64,000 nucleotides of DNA from Hericium rajendrae (GCA_033439255.1 JAVRDV010000017.1:124001-188000); one strand, 5' to 3'. Shown: positions 1 to 13,479, numbered from the stretch's first letter. Notes: a model not told the origin generated them from the letters alone. Numbers and translations: made by a program.

Positions 1-3000
1 TTCAACCTGTTGATTTGGACATCGAGCAGCGTCACACATCCAATCAGCAATCACATTATCTGCATCTTCTTCTTCATTAACAACAGTTTCATCATCATCA
101 TCCTCTTCAATTTCTTCAATTTCTTCAGCAGCTGGAAGAGTATCATCATGTATATGATTATGATCAACACATAAGCTCTTATAAGCTGTACTCCAATCAG
201 GAAAATTTGCCTTCAATGTAATTTCAGGATCTCCAGTAAATGGATGATTTAAAATTAGTTGTGCATAGCAGTATTTCTCATACATATCAGCATTGTCCTG
301 ATCAGGTTTAAATCAAGGCCATACATCTACAATAAAAGGTAAGACACCTCTTGATCCTCTTTTACTATATCTTTGCCCTTTTGTATTCCAGTATTGTGCA
401 AAATCTAACAATGTTACATTTTCTATGACACCTTTACTCCACTTTTTGTAACGAGTCATAAGATCTAATTTTTCTATTGTATTTCTTTCAAAATCAATTA
501 CTTTATCAGTTTGATTAGATGCAACACATAATGAGCGATATTGATGAGAGCTACAAATCAGACTTTTAACTAGTAAAATATGACATGTCTCTTGACTAGA
601 TATATCTCACTCAGATACAAATATTGATAGCATTTTTTGATAAGCAATTCCACTTGGATCACTATCCTTTAGATGACTGATAGCTGATTGTAAAACATCA
701 TAATATGAAGCTGATGAAGTTTCTGCTTTACTTGCATACTTTGTAATATAAGCAATTACAGCCTCTTTATCAATAACAGGACAAAAGTCAATATTTGCTC
801 TCCATCCTAGTATAAATGCAGCATTATATGGATTTAACAAATTATCATTTCTACATGTGTGAAATTCAACAAATTTATCTCCATCTTCTTTTGCATAAAT
901 GCTCTCATCTCTACATGTTTTTGGATATCCAAATCTGCAGAAATTTTCACCAGTGCCTTTTTTTGACGTTCACAATATCCTGGTGTGCATCTTGTATTGT
1001 CAAGACTGGGTTCTATCTTTGAACATGATTTAACATTTCAGCCAATTCTTTTTTAGTATCTTGTAAAGTTGCAAACTCTTGTGCACATGGATGAATAGCA
1101 GCAGGTGGACAATTAGGATCTGGATGCCATGATGATACATGTTGATCCCAGTAGTCAATAAACTGTTTTAAATAATCAAGATTCTTTGAATCCATAGTAT
1201 CAATTGATGGTGCATCAGGTATCCATAAAAATCCATGAACATGGCTATTTCCTTGATGCTGCTACTCATATTGCCACCAATAATCTACAATTTTAAATTT
1301 GGACTGTAGAAACTCATGAAAAAAGATCTTTCATCTTTTTTGAAAGTAAAATTCTACTATAGCAGAGTTTTTATTTAAATCTGCCATTCGACATTTATAT
1401 GATGTTGCATCTTCAACATCTAGTATATGATTAGGCATGTGAGAATGTAAATCAGATCGTTGAATATCAGCAGCTGACACTGTAAAGAATACTAGGGTGA
1501 TTTATATGATGGCGCTCTTATTTATTTGAGCAATAAGATCATATCGACCTTTTGGCCAGTATGATCTAGATCCAGGCAGTGTTTCTCCAGCATGTGAAAC
1601 ACATTGAGCTAAATTTTGAGCCTGATTCTCATTTATAAGTTCTCTTATATCTTCAACTGATAGTTGAGCATCATTTTGATGATTTTTTAGATACCATCAA
1701 GCTGAACTCTTAGCTTTATGTCTTATGATTGTATTTAGTGCCCAATATCGAAATCTTGGATGTTGAGCAAATCGACCTCCTTCAAGTCGAATTAAATGTG
1801 CAGCCCAATCATCCATGTCAACTTTAATATCTCCATGCTCTCTAAAATCTCCCTCTCCTGTAAGAAATAGAGTAGGAAATGCATTGATAGCAATCCTTTC
1901 ATCACCATGCTCATTAATTGGTGTACCACATATATGAGGCATAGTCAGAATGATTGAATCATTACTATTTGTTACAGCAGCATGCAACTGTTGAATGACT
2001 GTTGATCGTTCAGATGTATTTGGTACAAAACCTCTAGAGAATAGTGGTTCATTATCATCAACATTGACATCAGCTTCTGCATTTTCCTCAGGTGGTCCTT
2101 GTTCTTGTAAAGCATCATTCATCTCCTGCTGCTGCACATTTTGACATTGCTCATGCATCAAAGCATTTTCTGGTAATTGATTAAGACAATTATAATCAAT
2201 GGTTATGCAATTATTTCTAAATGTTGAATAATTGTCTTTCAAATACTCAAGCCATTGTTGAACTGAATGTCTGCAGACTCGAAAGTCCTGAAATTTGTGC
2301 TCAGAGTTAGCATTAGTGCCAGTTCTTCACATAATAATAATATCACATTCAGCAGGCAATAATGGCAATCTGTTATGAAACATTGCATTATCACATGGAA
2401 AATTGCAAGTACAACTTTGATATTTGGTTTGTCCTCCATGTACTTGTCATAATTGAATCATTGAATGTATAGGAGAAATAAGCATTTTCTCCATTTGTGT
2501 CAATTCAGACAAATTATTTGGTGCACCTGGTCCTGAATACATCTTGTTGCTGTTCTGATATTTGGTAGAATTATTTTTTGCATGACATTTAACACAGTGA
2601 CCATTTTGAACATTAAGGTCAAACCATCTTTCATGACAGTGCAGACATGTTTCCATTTCAATCTTCGTTAATTTTTCACAGCACTTTTGTAACAAGGCTC
2701 GATCTTGAGCAGATATAGCCAGATCTGAAGAAGGCTTATTTGCATCAAGCTGAGTAGCATTGTTAGAATTATCATGTATAACAGAAGCCTCAGGTGCAGC
2801 AGGTGGATCAATCTACTGATTAAGCTGAATTTCTGCTTATGCATTGAGAGTTCTCTGATTTTGATGAGCTTGAGCTGAACTCTCTCTTTCATGACATCTC
2901 TCATATTGTCTCATTTGTCCAGATACAGATATATGAACCCAATGGCCAGACTTTGTGCACCATAGTCTCTGAGGATCTGCAGGATGTGGCTGATGAGCAT

Positions 3001-3567
3001 ATGTATCTTGAATTCTATGATGAGCAGGTGGAGATGTTCAAGCACCACCTACATGACATGCAGAACTATAATTGTGAAGCTCATTATTATGACCAGATGA
3101 TACAGTGATATTAGAAGATAGCATTATTGATATGCATTTTCTGAGCATCATTTAACTGTGGCTGACCCCCAGTAATAAAAACATCATCTGTAATATCTCT
3201 AATAGCATTGAGATTTTGTGTTTGAGCACCAGCAGCATTTAAACTCTGTATCTGAGCACCAGCAGCATTTAAATTCTGTGTCTGAGCACCAGCTACATTT
3301 GCATTATCAAAAAGTCTTATTGGTGCAATATCATCATCATCATCACTTGGGGGAAGAGGGCCGATGCTCTGCACGGCAATACGATTCCTTTTGAATTGTT
3401 CTAACTTTGTAGTGTTATTCTCACAGAATTAATAAGATAATAGAGAATTGAATATACTAGTATTATAATGCTGCAAAGATCTCCATCTTCAAAGTATATT
3501 GTTTTACACTTATCTCTTATTTTTAAACTTTGTTACCAGCAAGAGTTGAACTAATGACAAAATGATG

Positions 3568-3613
3568 GTCACGTGCAACAGCAAGCCTGGTCAGGCTTGC
3601 TGTTGCATGTGAC
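3568..3613. repeat. 46-bp hairpin
   Basis: Arms GTCACGTGCAACAGCAAGCC and GGCTTGCTGTTGCATGTGAC pair with one or two mismatches around a short loop. A homologous hairpin lies at about 49132-49178 in the related element. On the minus strand the nearby sequence reads AGTTCAACTCTTGCTGG, which resembles a tRNA T-arm. Confidence 0.8.
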
Positions 3614-3940
3614 TTCTCAAAAATTGTGTTTACATTTATGAAGTACATAAGTGTGGCCTTTGAAATTTTGAAAGTCTGTCAACTGTTGTATGTTGCCTAG
3701 ATTGATTTTATTTTTGCCTTCTAGGGGGGTCTAAATCAGTAATTTGGCTATATCTCTGTCAATTCTCTAGCTATAAACATAAACTCAAGTGTTTCTGAGT
3801 AGTACTATCAATGGCCATATTAACACGATTTTTACTGATTTTTTACACTACTCAGTATGTGCCTATTCTCAGATGATTTGATGATTTGCCCCTAGACTTG
3901 AATGATTTTTTCGATTTTTTCCTGCTTATAAATTGCTTAT

Positions 3941-4033
3941 GTAATCTGCAGCACGGGCAAAATGACGTACTCCCGTCCCCCTCATGATGTCATGGGACGG
4001 GAGTATGTCATTTTGCCCGTGCTGCGGATTATG
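3941..4033. repeat. Inverted repeat with about 40-bp arms
   Basis: The left arm contains GCACGGGCAAAATGACGTAC and TCCCGTCCC. The right arm contains GGGACGGGAGTATGTCAT and TTTGCCCGTGCTGC. The spacer is about 14 bp. A decayed version is present at about 48735-48815 in the homologous element. Confidence 0.85.
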
Positions 4034-4843
4034 TAAAACCTTGAAAATAGTTAAATAGGAGGTTTTGTGATAATTTGAGTGTACCTCCTTAAAGACTGGA
4101 GATATCACCGGTCCCTTGGTTGCATCAGAAAGATCTCTATTATGCCTTTTCAACGACGCTAGGTACACTACAATTGGATGAGTCAATAAAAAGATATGGC
4201 CTCAACAAGTTTGCCCCTACCTCTAATACCAACCCTTCAGTAATTGCTACCGCGTTTTCTCAATACTTACCCGATCGTCTTGTACAATATACCGTTGGAA
4301 AGGTATGAATTAGATCTGTCCAACGGTATCTTTAGCGTGTAAATAGCGCCACTCGTTGCGCCGCTATGATGCAATCACTATGATCTTCTCCTCAAAGGTA
4401 TCTTTTGAAGTGATTTGCTCATATCTCAGTCATTTCTGAACCTATTCTCATGGAAAAAAATGTTCTGAAGAGGTAAAATCTGCCTTTATCATGTTATCAT
4501 ACATCCCACTCACTTACATCAATAACAAGGTGCAGAATATCCTATTAAATATGTTTATCTGTTATTTCAACAAGTTTGCACTTTCTTATACTAAAATCTT
4601 TCAGTTCTAATAAGACTAGCATTGATTTACATATGCATATAGTTGAACACTAATTAAATTTGATTTAGTAGACTGATATCTCTAAGAAACATTTAAAATC
4701 ACAAAAATGACAATTGTCAGAATCGAACCTACAACCTTACTTTAAGATGTGAGAAATTATTACTATAAAAGGCATTACATTGGCTGGGTGTCATCTTTTT
4801 TGAGTTGAAAAGTGGGTTAGAGTAAACGATTCTAAGGAATCGT

Positions 4844-4951
<108 letters not shown>

Positions 4952-5640
4952 TATCATAGCATCCAAAATGTCAAGATTAGAAGCATCCAGAGCATCATCA
5001 ATGTTGCCAAGATTAGAATGATTCAGAGCATCCTCAGGAGATGGAAAAAGACCACAATATCTGCGAACTCATTTTTCAGATGCTTCACAAGTTGCTGGCA
5101 TACCAGGTGTTCTCTGAGAATGAAGAAGTCTGCTTTCAGGAGCAGATGTATTGGACTCTATTTTAAAAAGTAAATATCATCATAGCTTGAATTTATTTTA
5201 CTCACCATCATTTTCATTTGGCGATGGAGGAGTAATTGAATTACCAGCCAAATGATTTTCAGCCTGTCTATAATCTAATTTTATAGTATGATCATCTTCA
5301 ATATAAATAGAATGTGATACAATTACATACTATGAGTTGGTCTGATTATTTGTGTAAGTCTCTGATGATAATGTGGTGGGGTCATAGGAATTCATGAAGG
5401 GCCAGCACCTCCAGTCTGCAATAGACCTGCTCTAGGTACAATAGGAAATTGAGGCAGTGATGTTAGAGATGGATCAGGAGAAGGGTCTGGTTGAGAGGAC
5501 ATAGCAGGGATAGGAGCAGATCCTTGATATCCATATAATTGAATGAGCTCATCAGGCTGCATTCATCTCTTCTCATTATGATGTGCAGCTTTGTCAGCTA
5601 GCAAAGTAGGATCTGTTGTTGGCATTGAGTCTAGCAAGAT

Positions 5641-6694
5641 TTTAGTACTGATTTATCACAATAAATAGTTAAAACACACCTGAGATGAGCAAGAGCAGAG
5701 GGAGAAAGGGAGGGAGAAAAGAGAGGCTCGAGTGCAAAGCTGCTCTTTGAACTTGCTTTGAACCTGGTTGCAGTCATACAGAAGTCACGAGGCGCTGGAA
5801 GATCCCGGGCCAGGCGACACATCAGTGCGCACTTGCACTGGCGCATGCTGGTGAATGCTGGTGAATGCTGATGCATGCTGGTGCAGCTGCATACAGGTTC
5901 TCATGGGGTTCCCACTTAGTTGGTTAGGTGCGCACCAGTGTGCTTAGTCACCTAAGTCCTGGGCCCTGCTAGTCCATATTGTAGGGGAGCAAGCTCCTCA
6001 ATAAGTTTATGAGATTGTCCATCTTGTCGCATTGTGCCTCCACGAGGCTCACTCAAACAAACTTGCCTCTGTAAGGTATTTCTCACAGGTTATCTGCATG
6101 TAAAAAAAAACACCTGAGAGTGTATTATGCTGTGAAAATGCCTGTAAGTTTTTTGTCGAGAAAGTGCAACTGTTGAGGCTGAGCTCGACTCAAAAATTGC
6201 CTTGATTTGAACCCATGCTTCAATGATGTGTATCTAAATTCCATTCATCAGTGAGAATATGCTTCATAACATCTCTCATAATTTTCACAAGACCTGCAAA
6301 AATTGTTTTTAGTCAGGAGATGCTTTCAAGTGAGAAAATACTGACTACTCTACATGTTTTCAAGATTCCCTGTTCAATACATGGTCAAACCTCTCCATTG
6401 TTCCTCCTATAGACTATTGCATGTACATGTACAGTGTCCATGACCTACTATTTCATCCTCCAATGATAGAGCAAACACTGACATTCCGATGCTTTCTCCT
6501 CCTCAGGATCAAGAAATTAAATTATGAGAAAATGTTCATACTCAGCTATGTAATTATTGCCATATATGGTAATAAATAGTCATATATGGCAATATATGTT
6601 AGCAATAGCCACCCAAATGTGTCAAAATGTGGGCAGTATTCCTTAGGCTTCTGGCCCAAACTATTCAATTGGAGTCTAGCTTTGTCCTTCGATA
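5641..6694. other. No recognisable gene
   Basis: About 1 kb between the Helitron relic and the solo LTR. Short open frames exist but none is recognised. AT-rich runs such as CATATATGGCAATATATG occur near 6580. Confidence 0.5.
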
Positions 6695-6699
6695 GATGG

Positions 6700-7162
6700 T
6701 GTTGAAATCGGTTGATGACACTAGTCTCGATGACAACAATTATGGAAAGATCTGGAACGATCTGGACTTTGGTGATTGCAGAATCACATGGAACATTTAC
6801 ATAGCCTTACTGTACAGGTTAGTAATACACTCTGACATACGCTTACTGATACCTTAGTGAGCTGACTGATGCTGTTCCCATGCGATGAGCAATCCATTAT
6901 GCCATGCTGTATGATTACTGTACAATTTCTGATTGGTAGATATGCAGAGCCCTCAGTACTATATAAGGGCTCCCTCGTTCGCTCAGATACCTCAGTCTTT
7001 CACATCACAGACTGAGGTGAGCATATCTTGCATTACTTATGAGTTTCATCTTTACTGACTCTACTTGTACTATAGACTAATGTCTCTCTAAGGTACTGCA
7101 ATATAGTCTTTCACATCACAGACTGAGTATAGACTAACATCTCTCTAAGTCATGTTTCTTCA
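6700..7162 (+). mobile_element. Solo LTR, 463 bp, target duplication GATGG
   Basis: Begins TGTTGAAATCGG and ends TTTCTTCA, with identical 5-bp flanks GATGG at 6695-6699 and 7163-7167. A TATA box (ACTATATAAGGGCTCCC) near 6957 fits an LTR promoter with transcription rightward. A short internal duplication (AGTCTTTCACATCACAGACTG) occurs near 6990 and 7100. No internal retrotransposon sequence remains, so this is a product of LTR-LTR recombination. Confidence 0.8.
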
Positions 7163-7247
7163 GATGGGAGATGTTTCAACATTCTACAATCACCAGCTAC
7201 CTGCTCAACACTGGGCTAAACCACACCATACAAGCTTTCTTTCCCAA

Positions 7248-7565
7248 TTAAGACTGCTGAGCCAACCTCACTGCACTCCTCTTGCTCTCAAACCACCGAG
7301 CTTCACCATGTTCATCAAAATTTAGGCGCCGAGTTTTTTGCCTGGCCAATTTGGCCACTGTACAAAAGTGGTACTTACTAATGAGCCCGAACCATACATT
7401 CGGACTGCCAAAACCCAGACAGTGTGACTGACAGTGGGATGTGACATCTGAGACATACTCATCACATACTTTCTTTTCTGTATGTGACCTGCGAGCCCTA
7501 TCCTTACGGCCTGCCATGCTTTTCTTACAGTCAGTCTTAAATAACAGCATAGTATAGACAACCAT
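7248..7565 (-). pseudogene. Fragment of a small unknown fungal protein, frameshifted
   Basis: One frame begins MAGRKDRARRSHTEKK and ends FDEHGEARWFESKRSA. The middle continues better in the adjacent frame (FVQWPNWPGKKLGA), which suggests two frameshifts. The basic start and the WPxK-LGA/DExGEARW pattern recall a chromo-like domain in basidiomycete proteins, but this is only a resemblance. Confidence 0.4.
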
Positions 7566-7669
7566 AAAGCTAAATCAATTGTCAGATTGTATAGTAAATT
7601 GTAGTATATAGTGATTACAGTAATTGGACTACTTACCACAAAATAGCTTTTTGCCATCACATCGGTTGA

Positions 7670-7745
7670 GGTTGGGATGAAATGGATTGGTGGTTGGATT
7701 GGTGGTTGGGTTGGAGTTGGGGCTGGAGTTGAGTTGGCCAGTACT
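7670..7745. repeat. GT-rich simple repeat
   Basis: Tandem variants of GGTTGGATTGGTGGTTGG. No coding signal. Confidence 0.7.
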
Positions 7746-7816
7746 TAAAAGTCAAGTTGTATATCATCTATCTCTACACAATATATGAGCTACATTTGTA
7801 CTTACTGTAATGTACA

Positions 7817-8025
7817 TTGCTGCACCAGCAAGCCAACTTAGTGGAATCTAAATCACTAGCCTCTGGCATGGCAACCGGCAACACTCGACAGCCACATTTC
7901 GAGCTCCGAACAATGGTTCCGAAACCATTCATTGTGAAGTGTCCAGGGTCAGACAGGCTGCAAGAAAACTATGAAATTTGGCAGCAAGTGCAAGTGCACT
8001 CAGGCGCAAACCTATCAGCACCTGT
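7817..8025 (+). other. Unrecognised open frame cut by the element at 8026
   Basis: An open frame starting MLHQQANLVESK runs about 70 residues and then enters the head of the next mobile element. No motif is recognised. It may be a fragment of a gene broken by the insertion. Confidence 0.3.
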
Positions 8026-8105
8026 TTACGATTCCTTAGAATCGTTTACTCTATACCGGGTTTTCCTATCGAAAACAACATGCTCAACAGTAACTACCCC
8101 CATTT

Positions 8106-8174
8106 GGCAGTTGGCTTATATAATTGCAAGATTATCAATCTGACGAGTTTGCAGGTTCAATTTCTGCTCTGGCC
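8106..8174 (+). promoter_or_regulatory. Degenerate tRNA-like head (pol III type)
   Basis: Contains GGCAGTTGGCTTATATAAT followed by a small stem-loop and CAGGTTCAATTTCTGCTCTGGCC, which resembles a tRNA T-arm plus acceptor 3' side (B-box GGTTCRANTCC). It lies 80 nt inside the element start, the same distance as in the other copies. Confidence 0.55.
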
Positions 8175-8189
8175 TGATTTTTCTTTGAC

Positions 8190-8900
8190 TGTAACTTGAT
8201 CAGTCCTTGACTGATTCACTCATTCTAAAATGCATCAGAATCTACTCATTCCTCATGTTCTAGCCATATTTTATGCATCTTGATCTGTGCAGAACTTGTA
8301 GAACACAAAGCACTCCTGTATTTTCCCTCTTGTATGCTTCATCCCTAGCTAGCCCAGTCAGTTCTTGGCTGATTTACTTGTTTTCAAGTGCATCTGAATC
8401 TACTCATTTATAGCTTTCTATTCATATTTTATGCATTTTGATCTGTGCAGAACTTGTAGAACACAAAGCACTTTTGTATTTTTCCTCCTAGTATGCTTGA
8501 TCCTTAGCTATCTTAGTCAATTCTTCACCGATTCACTCGTTTTCAAGTGGATTGGATGCTACTTATTCATTGCTTTCTAGCTATAGTCTATGTGTTATGA
8601 TCCCTGTAGAACTCACAGAATGCGAATCATTTCTGTATTTTTCTCCTAGTTTGCTTGATCTGTAGCTGTCTCAATCAGTTCTTAGCCAATTCACTCGTTC
8701 TCAAGTGAATCAGAATCTAATCAATCATAGCTTTTGAGTCATATTTTATACATCTTGATTGGTGCCAAACTCGCAGAATGCGAAGCACTCCTGTATTGAC
8801 TCTAGTATGCTTGATCTCTAGCTATCTCAGTCAGTTCTTGACAGATTTACTTGTTCTCAAGTGTATTGGAATTTACTAATTTATAGCATTCTTTGATATA
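8190..8900 (+). repeat. Tandem units of roughly 165 bp, four copies
   Basis: Each unit carries a version of GTCAGTTCTTGACTGATT, TTACTTGTTCTCAAGTGCAT, a pyrimidine stretch ending in TAG/CAG, then TGATCTGTGCAGAACT and a T/C-rich block. Related arrays occur at 9600-10120, 14840-15100, 40790-41315, 46060-46960, 53230-53700 and 54150-54900. Confidence 0.75.
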
Positions 8901-9000
8901 AGATATACTGAACAGACTTGTTATATCAGAAGGAGACAACAAGACAACACAATAATTGATAGGGTTGGCTTGAAGTCTCAGTTCAGTCATGTGATCTTAC

Positions 9001-9020
9001 CTCTCAACGGCCGTTGAGAG
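9001..9020. repeat. Perfect 20-bp palindrome
   Basis: CTCTCAACGGCCGTTGAGAG reads the same on both strands. A related hairpin with a similar core (CTTAACGGCTGTTAAG) lies at 16358-16375, just before another T-arm-like sequence. Confidence 0.9.
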
Positions 9021-9507
9021 GTCGTGAGAATTGATTACATAATCAAAACTCGATGGTGAAAGTGCACCTGAGTTTGCAAGTTCAATTCCAGTTCATGTCA
9101 GATTTTTTTGATTTTTGATTTTATTTATTATTGCTAATACTAAAAATGATATAATCAATGAGCAATTAGTATTAGTACAATGTTTACTCTTATAGTATAC
9201 TATAAGTACAAAAATGCCTATAAATCTATGGTTTTGAAGACTGATTACATAATCAAAACTCGATGCTGAAGTGTGAGAGCAGTAAAGTCTTGCTTCCTCA
9301 TGAGCTTTACATTCTGCATGCTTGTCATGTTGGCTGCAAGGCTCGGTGGGTATCTCTAAGTCATCTGCTGAGTGGTTGATGGTTTGGAACCAGGAGGTAC
9401 TTGACCTAATTTATTTATAGGTCTCTAAATTACGATTCCTTAGAATCGTTTACTCTATACCGCCTTTTCATAGTGAAAACGACACCAAAACGATGACTAT
9501 GCCCATT

Positions 9508-9576
9508 AGGCAGTTGGCTTATATAATCACATATCTTCAATCTAACGAGTTTGCAGGTTCAACTCCAGCTCTGGCC
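9508..9576 (+). promoter_or_regulatory. Degenerate tRNA-like head (pol III type)
   Basis: GGCAGTTGGCTTATATAATC, then CGAGTTTGCAGGTTCAACTC with B-box-like GGTTCAACTCC at 9556-9566 and a closing CTCTGGCC. It looks like the 3' half of a tRNA and is conserved in position among family members. Confidence 0.6.
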
Positions 9577-9599
9577 AAACTTTCTTGATTTAATGTAAC

Positions 9600-10120
9600 T
9601 TGATCAGTTCTCAACCAATTCACCTGTTCTCAAATGCATCTGGATCTGCTCATTTATTGCTTTCTGATAGTATTTTTTGCACCCTGATCTGTGCAGAACT
9701 CATAGAATGCAATGAATTTCTACATTTTCCCTCTATGACACTTGAACTTGAGCTAACTCAGTCCATTCTTCACCGATTTACTCGTTCTCAAATGCGTCTA
9801 AATCTACTCACTTATAGCTTTGCTACCATACTTCATGCATCCAAATCGGTTAAGAACTCACAGAATGCAAAGTGTTTCTTTTTTCCTCTTCTAAAATGCT
9901 TGAACCCTAGCTAACTAGGCCAATTCTCAACCAATTTACTCGTTCTAAAATGCATCAGAATCTACTTATTGATAGCTTTCTGACGGTACCTTAGGCGTTA
10001 GGATCGGTGCAAAACTCGCAGAATGCAAATTGTTTCTACATTTTCCCCCTAGAATGCTTGAACTCCAGCTAACTTAATCAGTACTCAACTGATTCACTTG
10101 TTCTCAAATGCATCCAAATA
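9600..10120 (+). repeat. Tandem 165-bp-type units, three to four copies
   Basis: Same repeat as at 8190-8900. Each unit has TGATTYACTYGTTCTMAAATGC-like sequence followed by GCAGAACTCACAGAATGCAA-like sequence. Confidence 0.75.
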
Positions 10121-10282
10121 TACCAGAAAGCTGGTCTCTAACACAATTTACTGCTTATAGAAAGATACAGCCACTAAAATGATACACAGGAAACAAATGT
10201 ACATACTGCTTATTGATAAAATGAGCAAAAAATGCAATTTATCGGTAGCAGTGGGTCCTGAGAGTCGGTCATGTGATCCTAC

Positions 10283-10310
10283 AAGACCTTGTGCGGCCGA
10301 ACAAGGTCTT
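10283..10310. repeat. Hairpin with GCGGCCGA loop
   Basis: AAGACCTTGT and ACAAGGTCTT are perfect arms around GCGGCCGA. The same hairpin recurs 760 bp downstream (11044-11069) and in copy 2 (41479-41506, 42239-42264). Confidence 0.85.
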
Positions 10311-11043
10311 AGCGCCCGCTTACATAAGCATAAGTTGCCTACAGAGCCAATACACTGTATACAGTGATTGCTTTATAGCTCTGCAACGAAGCAATCAATC
10401 GACAAACGGTAAATTGTGTTCAAATACGTTTGATCACATCTTTCCAACCCAATTTAGAATATGAAAATCGGATCACTCCAAGCAGAGATATTTCTCGATT
10501 TATGTGCCACATCAGCAAAAGAGTATTGTCTCCTATCTCAACAACAAGTGGTGCTATAATGTTGTAAACTATACTGTTAGAAAGCTACTGTAAATCCAAT
10601 TTCAATAAGCCCTCATACATTATGATTGATGCAGTATCAGCAGAGCTATAAAGCAATTAGTCTGCCACATCATCACGGACATATAGTTCAATAGATCAGC
10701 ATTTTGCCATGCTATCTTGCTGTTTATGGCACTATTCTAAAGCTATTCTAAATCTGATTCCAACAAGCTTTCACTCATTCTGATTCATGTGGTATTGAGA
10801 GGGCCATGGTGCAATCTCTATGCCACATCATCAGAAGAGATCCAAAAAGTTGGTGATGGCCCTACACCATCATTGGACACCTCAGCCGCAACTCACTGTA
10901 GATGGGAACTGGGCGTGTCCAAGCCTTGTAGTTAGTGTGCACTACTGGTAGTATCACACTGACTTCAAAGCTATCTGAAGAAAAGAAGAGAAAGCAGAGA
11001 GCGCAACATCAACTACTGCTGACATAAGCTAAGCACAGCCACC

Positions 11044-11069
11044 AGACCTTGTGCGGCCGAACAAGGTCT
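11044..11069. repeat. Hairpin with GCGGCCGA loop, second copy
   Basis: AGACCTTGT / ACAAGGTCT arms with the same loop as at 10283-10310. Confidence 0.85.
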
Positions 11070-11382
11070 GCTATTGATCACGTGATTGGTCATTAGCTTT
11101 GTTCAACAATACAATGTTTGACATTGATCATATATTCAATCTTGAATCTTGTTTGATTTGTAGATATTACAAGTATTTATAATATAAGCATATATAATAG
11201 TGTATATCATATATCGAGCTGATTATAATAAGATATGACAAGTGTGTACTGTATTACATACCAGATTATATATATAATCAGGTACTAAGATATATAACAT
11301 AGCAGAAAATGTAGAGTTATCAGAGGTAGGAGCTGAACTACTCATGATTAGATTAGATTAAATAGTGTTTTTTTATATGCTT

Positions 11383-12930
11383 TAGGGTTCGACACGAGTC
11401 AGAGTCACCTGTAGATCAACATGGGTATACCCACAAAATTGACCTGCAGGTATCTAACTTGTAGATCCAGATCACCTGGTGGCTGAGACCTATACAAATC
11501 CAGATCAAGGTTGTGCTCAAACTCATTGACCTGTGAGTGACCTGTGGGTAACCTGCTATCCAAACTTTATTTTGGTTAACATATTATATTGCAAAGTTCA
11601 AATCTATATGTCATGATCCCTAACTAACTACATACTATATGTCATCTGCCAACACTAACTTACAGCTTCAATCACATATGCCCATTATCACTATATCTTG
11701 TCATACCCATGAAGTGTATAAAGTCTACAAGCAAGGCATGGATTCAAAAGGCTGCATGCGACATACTTGTGGCATCGACATGGGCATGTGCATGCCGGTG
11801 GGGCAGCTTTGAGTATGTGTGTGCACATGAGCTGGCACATGTGCAAGGGGAGCATATGTGGGTGCTGGTGTACTGGCATAGCTGTGGGCATGCACACACA
11901 AATGATAATCACCAGCTTGGATGAAAATTGGGAATGAGACCGGGGAGGGTGCATTTTGATTGTTGAATAGCACTAATGGCATATAAAACTTGCCTCACAT
12001 TGGGCTTCTGTCAGACGAATGATATGACAGCATGCATAGTGGCATGTGTGATGTCCATGGGCATGAATGCACACATGTAGTTTGAGCAATGGACTATGGG
12101 ATGGTGGGGGCATGCAGTCAAAAATGTGTATGCTGGCAGGGCATGTATTGGTAGATGCACACTGTCTCAGACATGCAAGGATATGCAAAGCTGTTTGTAG
12201 ACAACTGCGTATTGTTGAGGCATGCTAGACACTGCTCAGATGATCAGCAAAAAGATGTCAAGCCTTGCTGTTGTAGCAACAATGCTGTAGCAACAAGACC
12301 TGACAGGCATTGTGGGCCTTGCAGTTGCAGCGCTAGACTGGCACTGTGCATGCTCTTACTGTTGTGAGTGGGAATTAAATTTCTGGTGCACATGAGTGCT
12401 GGTTGTTGAAGATGGGTGAGGGCCGGTTGGCTGGTTGACCTGTTGATGAGGACGATGGGAGAAGCACAGATGGTACACGAAATATGGTGGATGATGTCAA
12501 AAAATGGTGGAATGTCATGAAACTCATCAAACATCATGAAACCTGTCGAAGAACAGTGAAAAATGAGAGCCTTGCCTGTTATCGAGTGAGACTCCTGAGA
12601 TCAGCACAGTACAATGAAATAAAAGGCTTTTGGACTCACCTAGAAGCCTCTCGAATCTCCATAACACCCATCCTGCCATTGAATTGAGGAGATATGGTGA
12701 AAAGGGAAGGATTAAGATGAAAAAACAAAGAGGAGGGCATCGTAAAAGTGAGATACAACTTTAAGACCAACTGACTTGCAAGTGATCTGTGATGTCACAG
12801 ATACCTGACCTGCAGCTCCAGATCACCCAGTGGTGCAAATCTGCATGGATCCAGGTCAGCACCTTGGACAGATTGAATACCTGCAAGTTCAGATCTAAGT
12901 CACCCACGAGTGCACTTGTGTTGAACCCTA
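11383..12930. mobile_element. hAT-like non-autonomous element, 1.55 kb, nested
   Basis: Terminal inverted repeats TAGGGTTCGACACGAGT and, reversed, TAGGGTTCAACACAAGT (two mismatches in 17). Flanking octamers ATATGCTT (11375-11382) and ATATACTT (12931-12938) differ at one base and fit an 8-bp hAT target duplication. Subterminal copies of GACCTG(C/T)(A/G)GGT are typical of hAT ends. No transposase is recognised. The middle is TG/CA-rich. Confidence 0.7.
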
Positions 12931-13479
12931 ATATACTTAAAGTGATGTTTGCACAATTGATGCTCTCAGGTATTTGTATAAGTTTTTTGTTACTCTAAAC
13001 CTTCATGCTAATCGACAGGCAATTTTACCAGAAAGTAGTTGCCATATTTGGTCACTAATTTCTGCCAGTATACAAAATATGATTTGAAGGTAAGAATTCA
13101 ATTTTTATAGTATTTTATGCATGTAAAATAGAAAAATACTGACTAGATTATACATTGAAGAGATATAAGCTCTATTAAAAAAAAAACTGATATGATTTAT
13201 GTTATTTTTTGTAAAAGTCAGAAAAAAAAATCCAAATATAGAAATTAAATTCTGCCTTTGGTGCTAGCAGCAATGCATACAAATCAATAGAAGGTACACA
13301 GGCTAACAGAAAATGTATGAGGTAGTAGAAGCATACATAAGTTTGTTGTGATGCTCATAGGTTGATACATGTGTAAGCTAATCAACAAAAGTATGCATAG
13401 GTCAAAAAATGTGAGCCAAGAGTGCATATATGAGTTGGTGTAGTGTGTATCATCTGAAAAATTGAAATTTCATATAGCC

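Noticed and set aside
8026-8053. TTACGATTCCTTAGAATCGT as one end of a TIR pair
   Set aside because: The internal TACGATTCCTT near 3390 suggested inverted termini, but the true end (CCCCCAAG) lies 40 bp further out and has no counterpart at the start.
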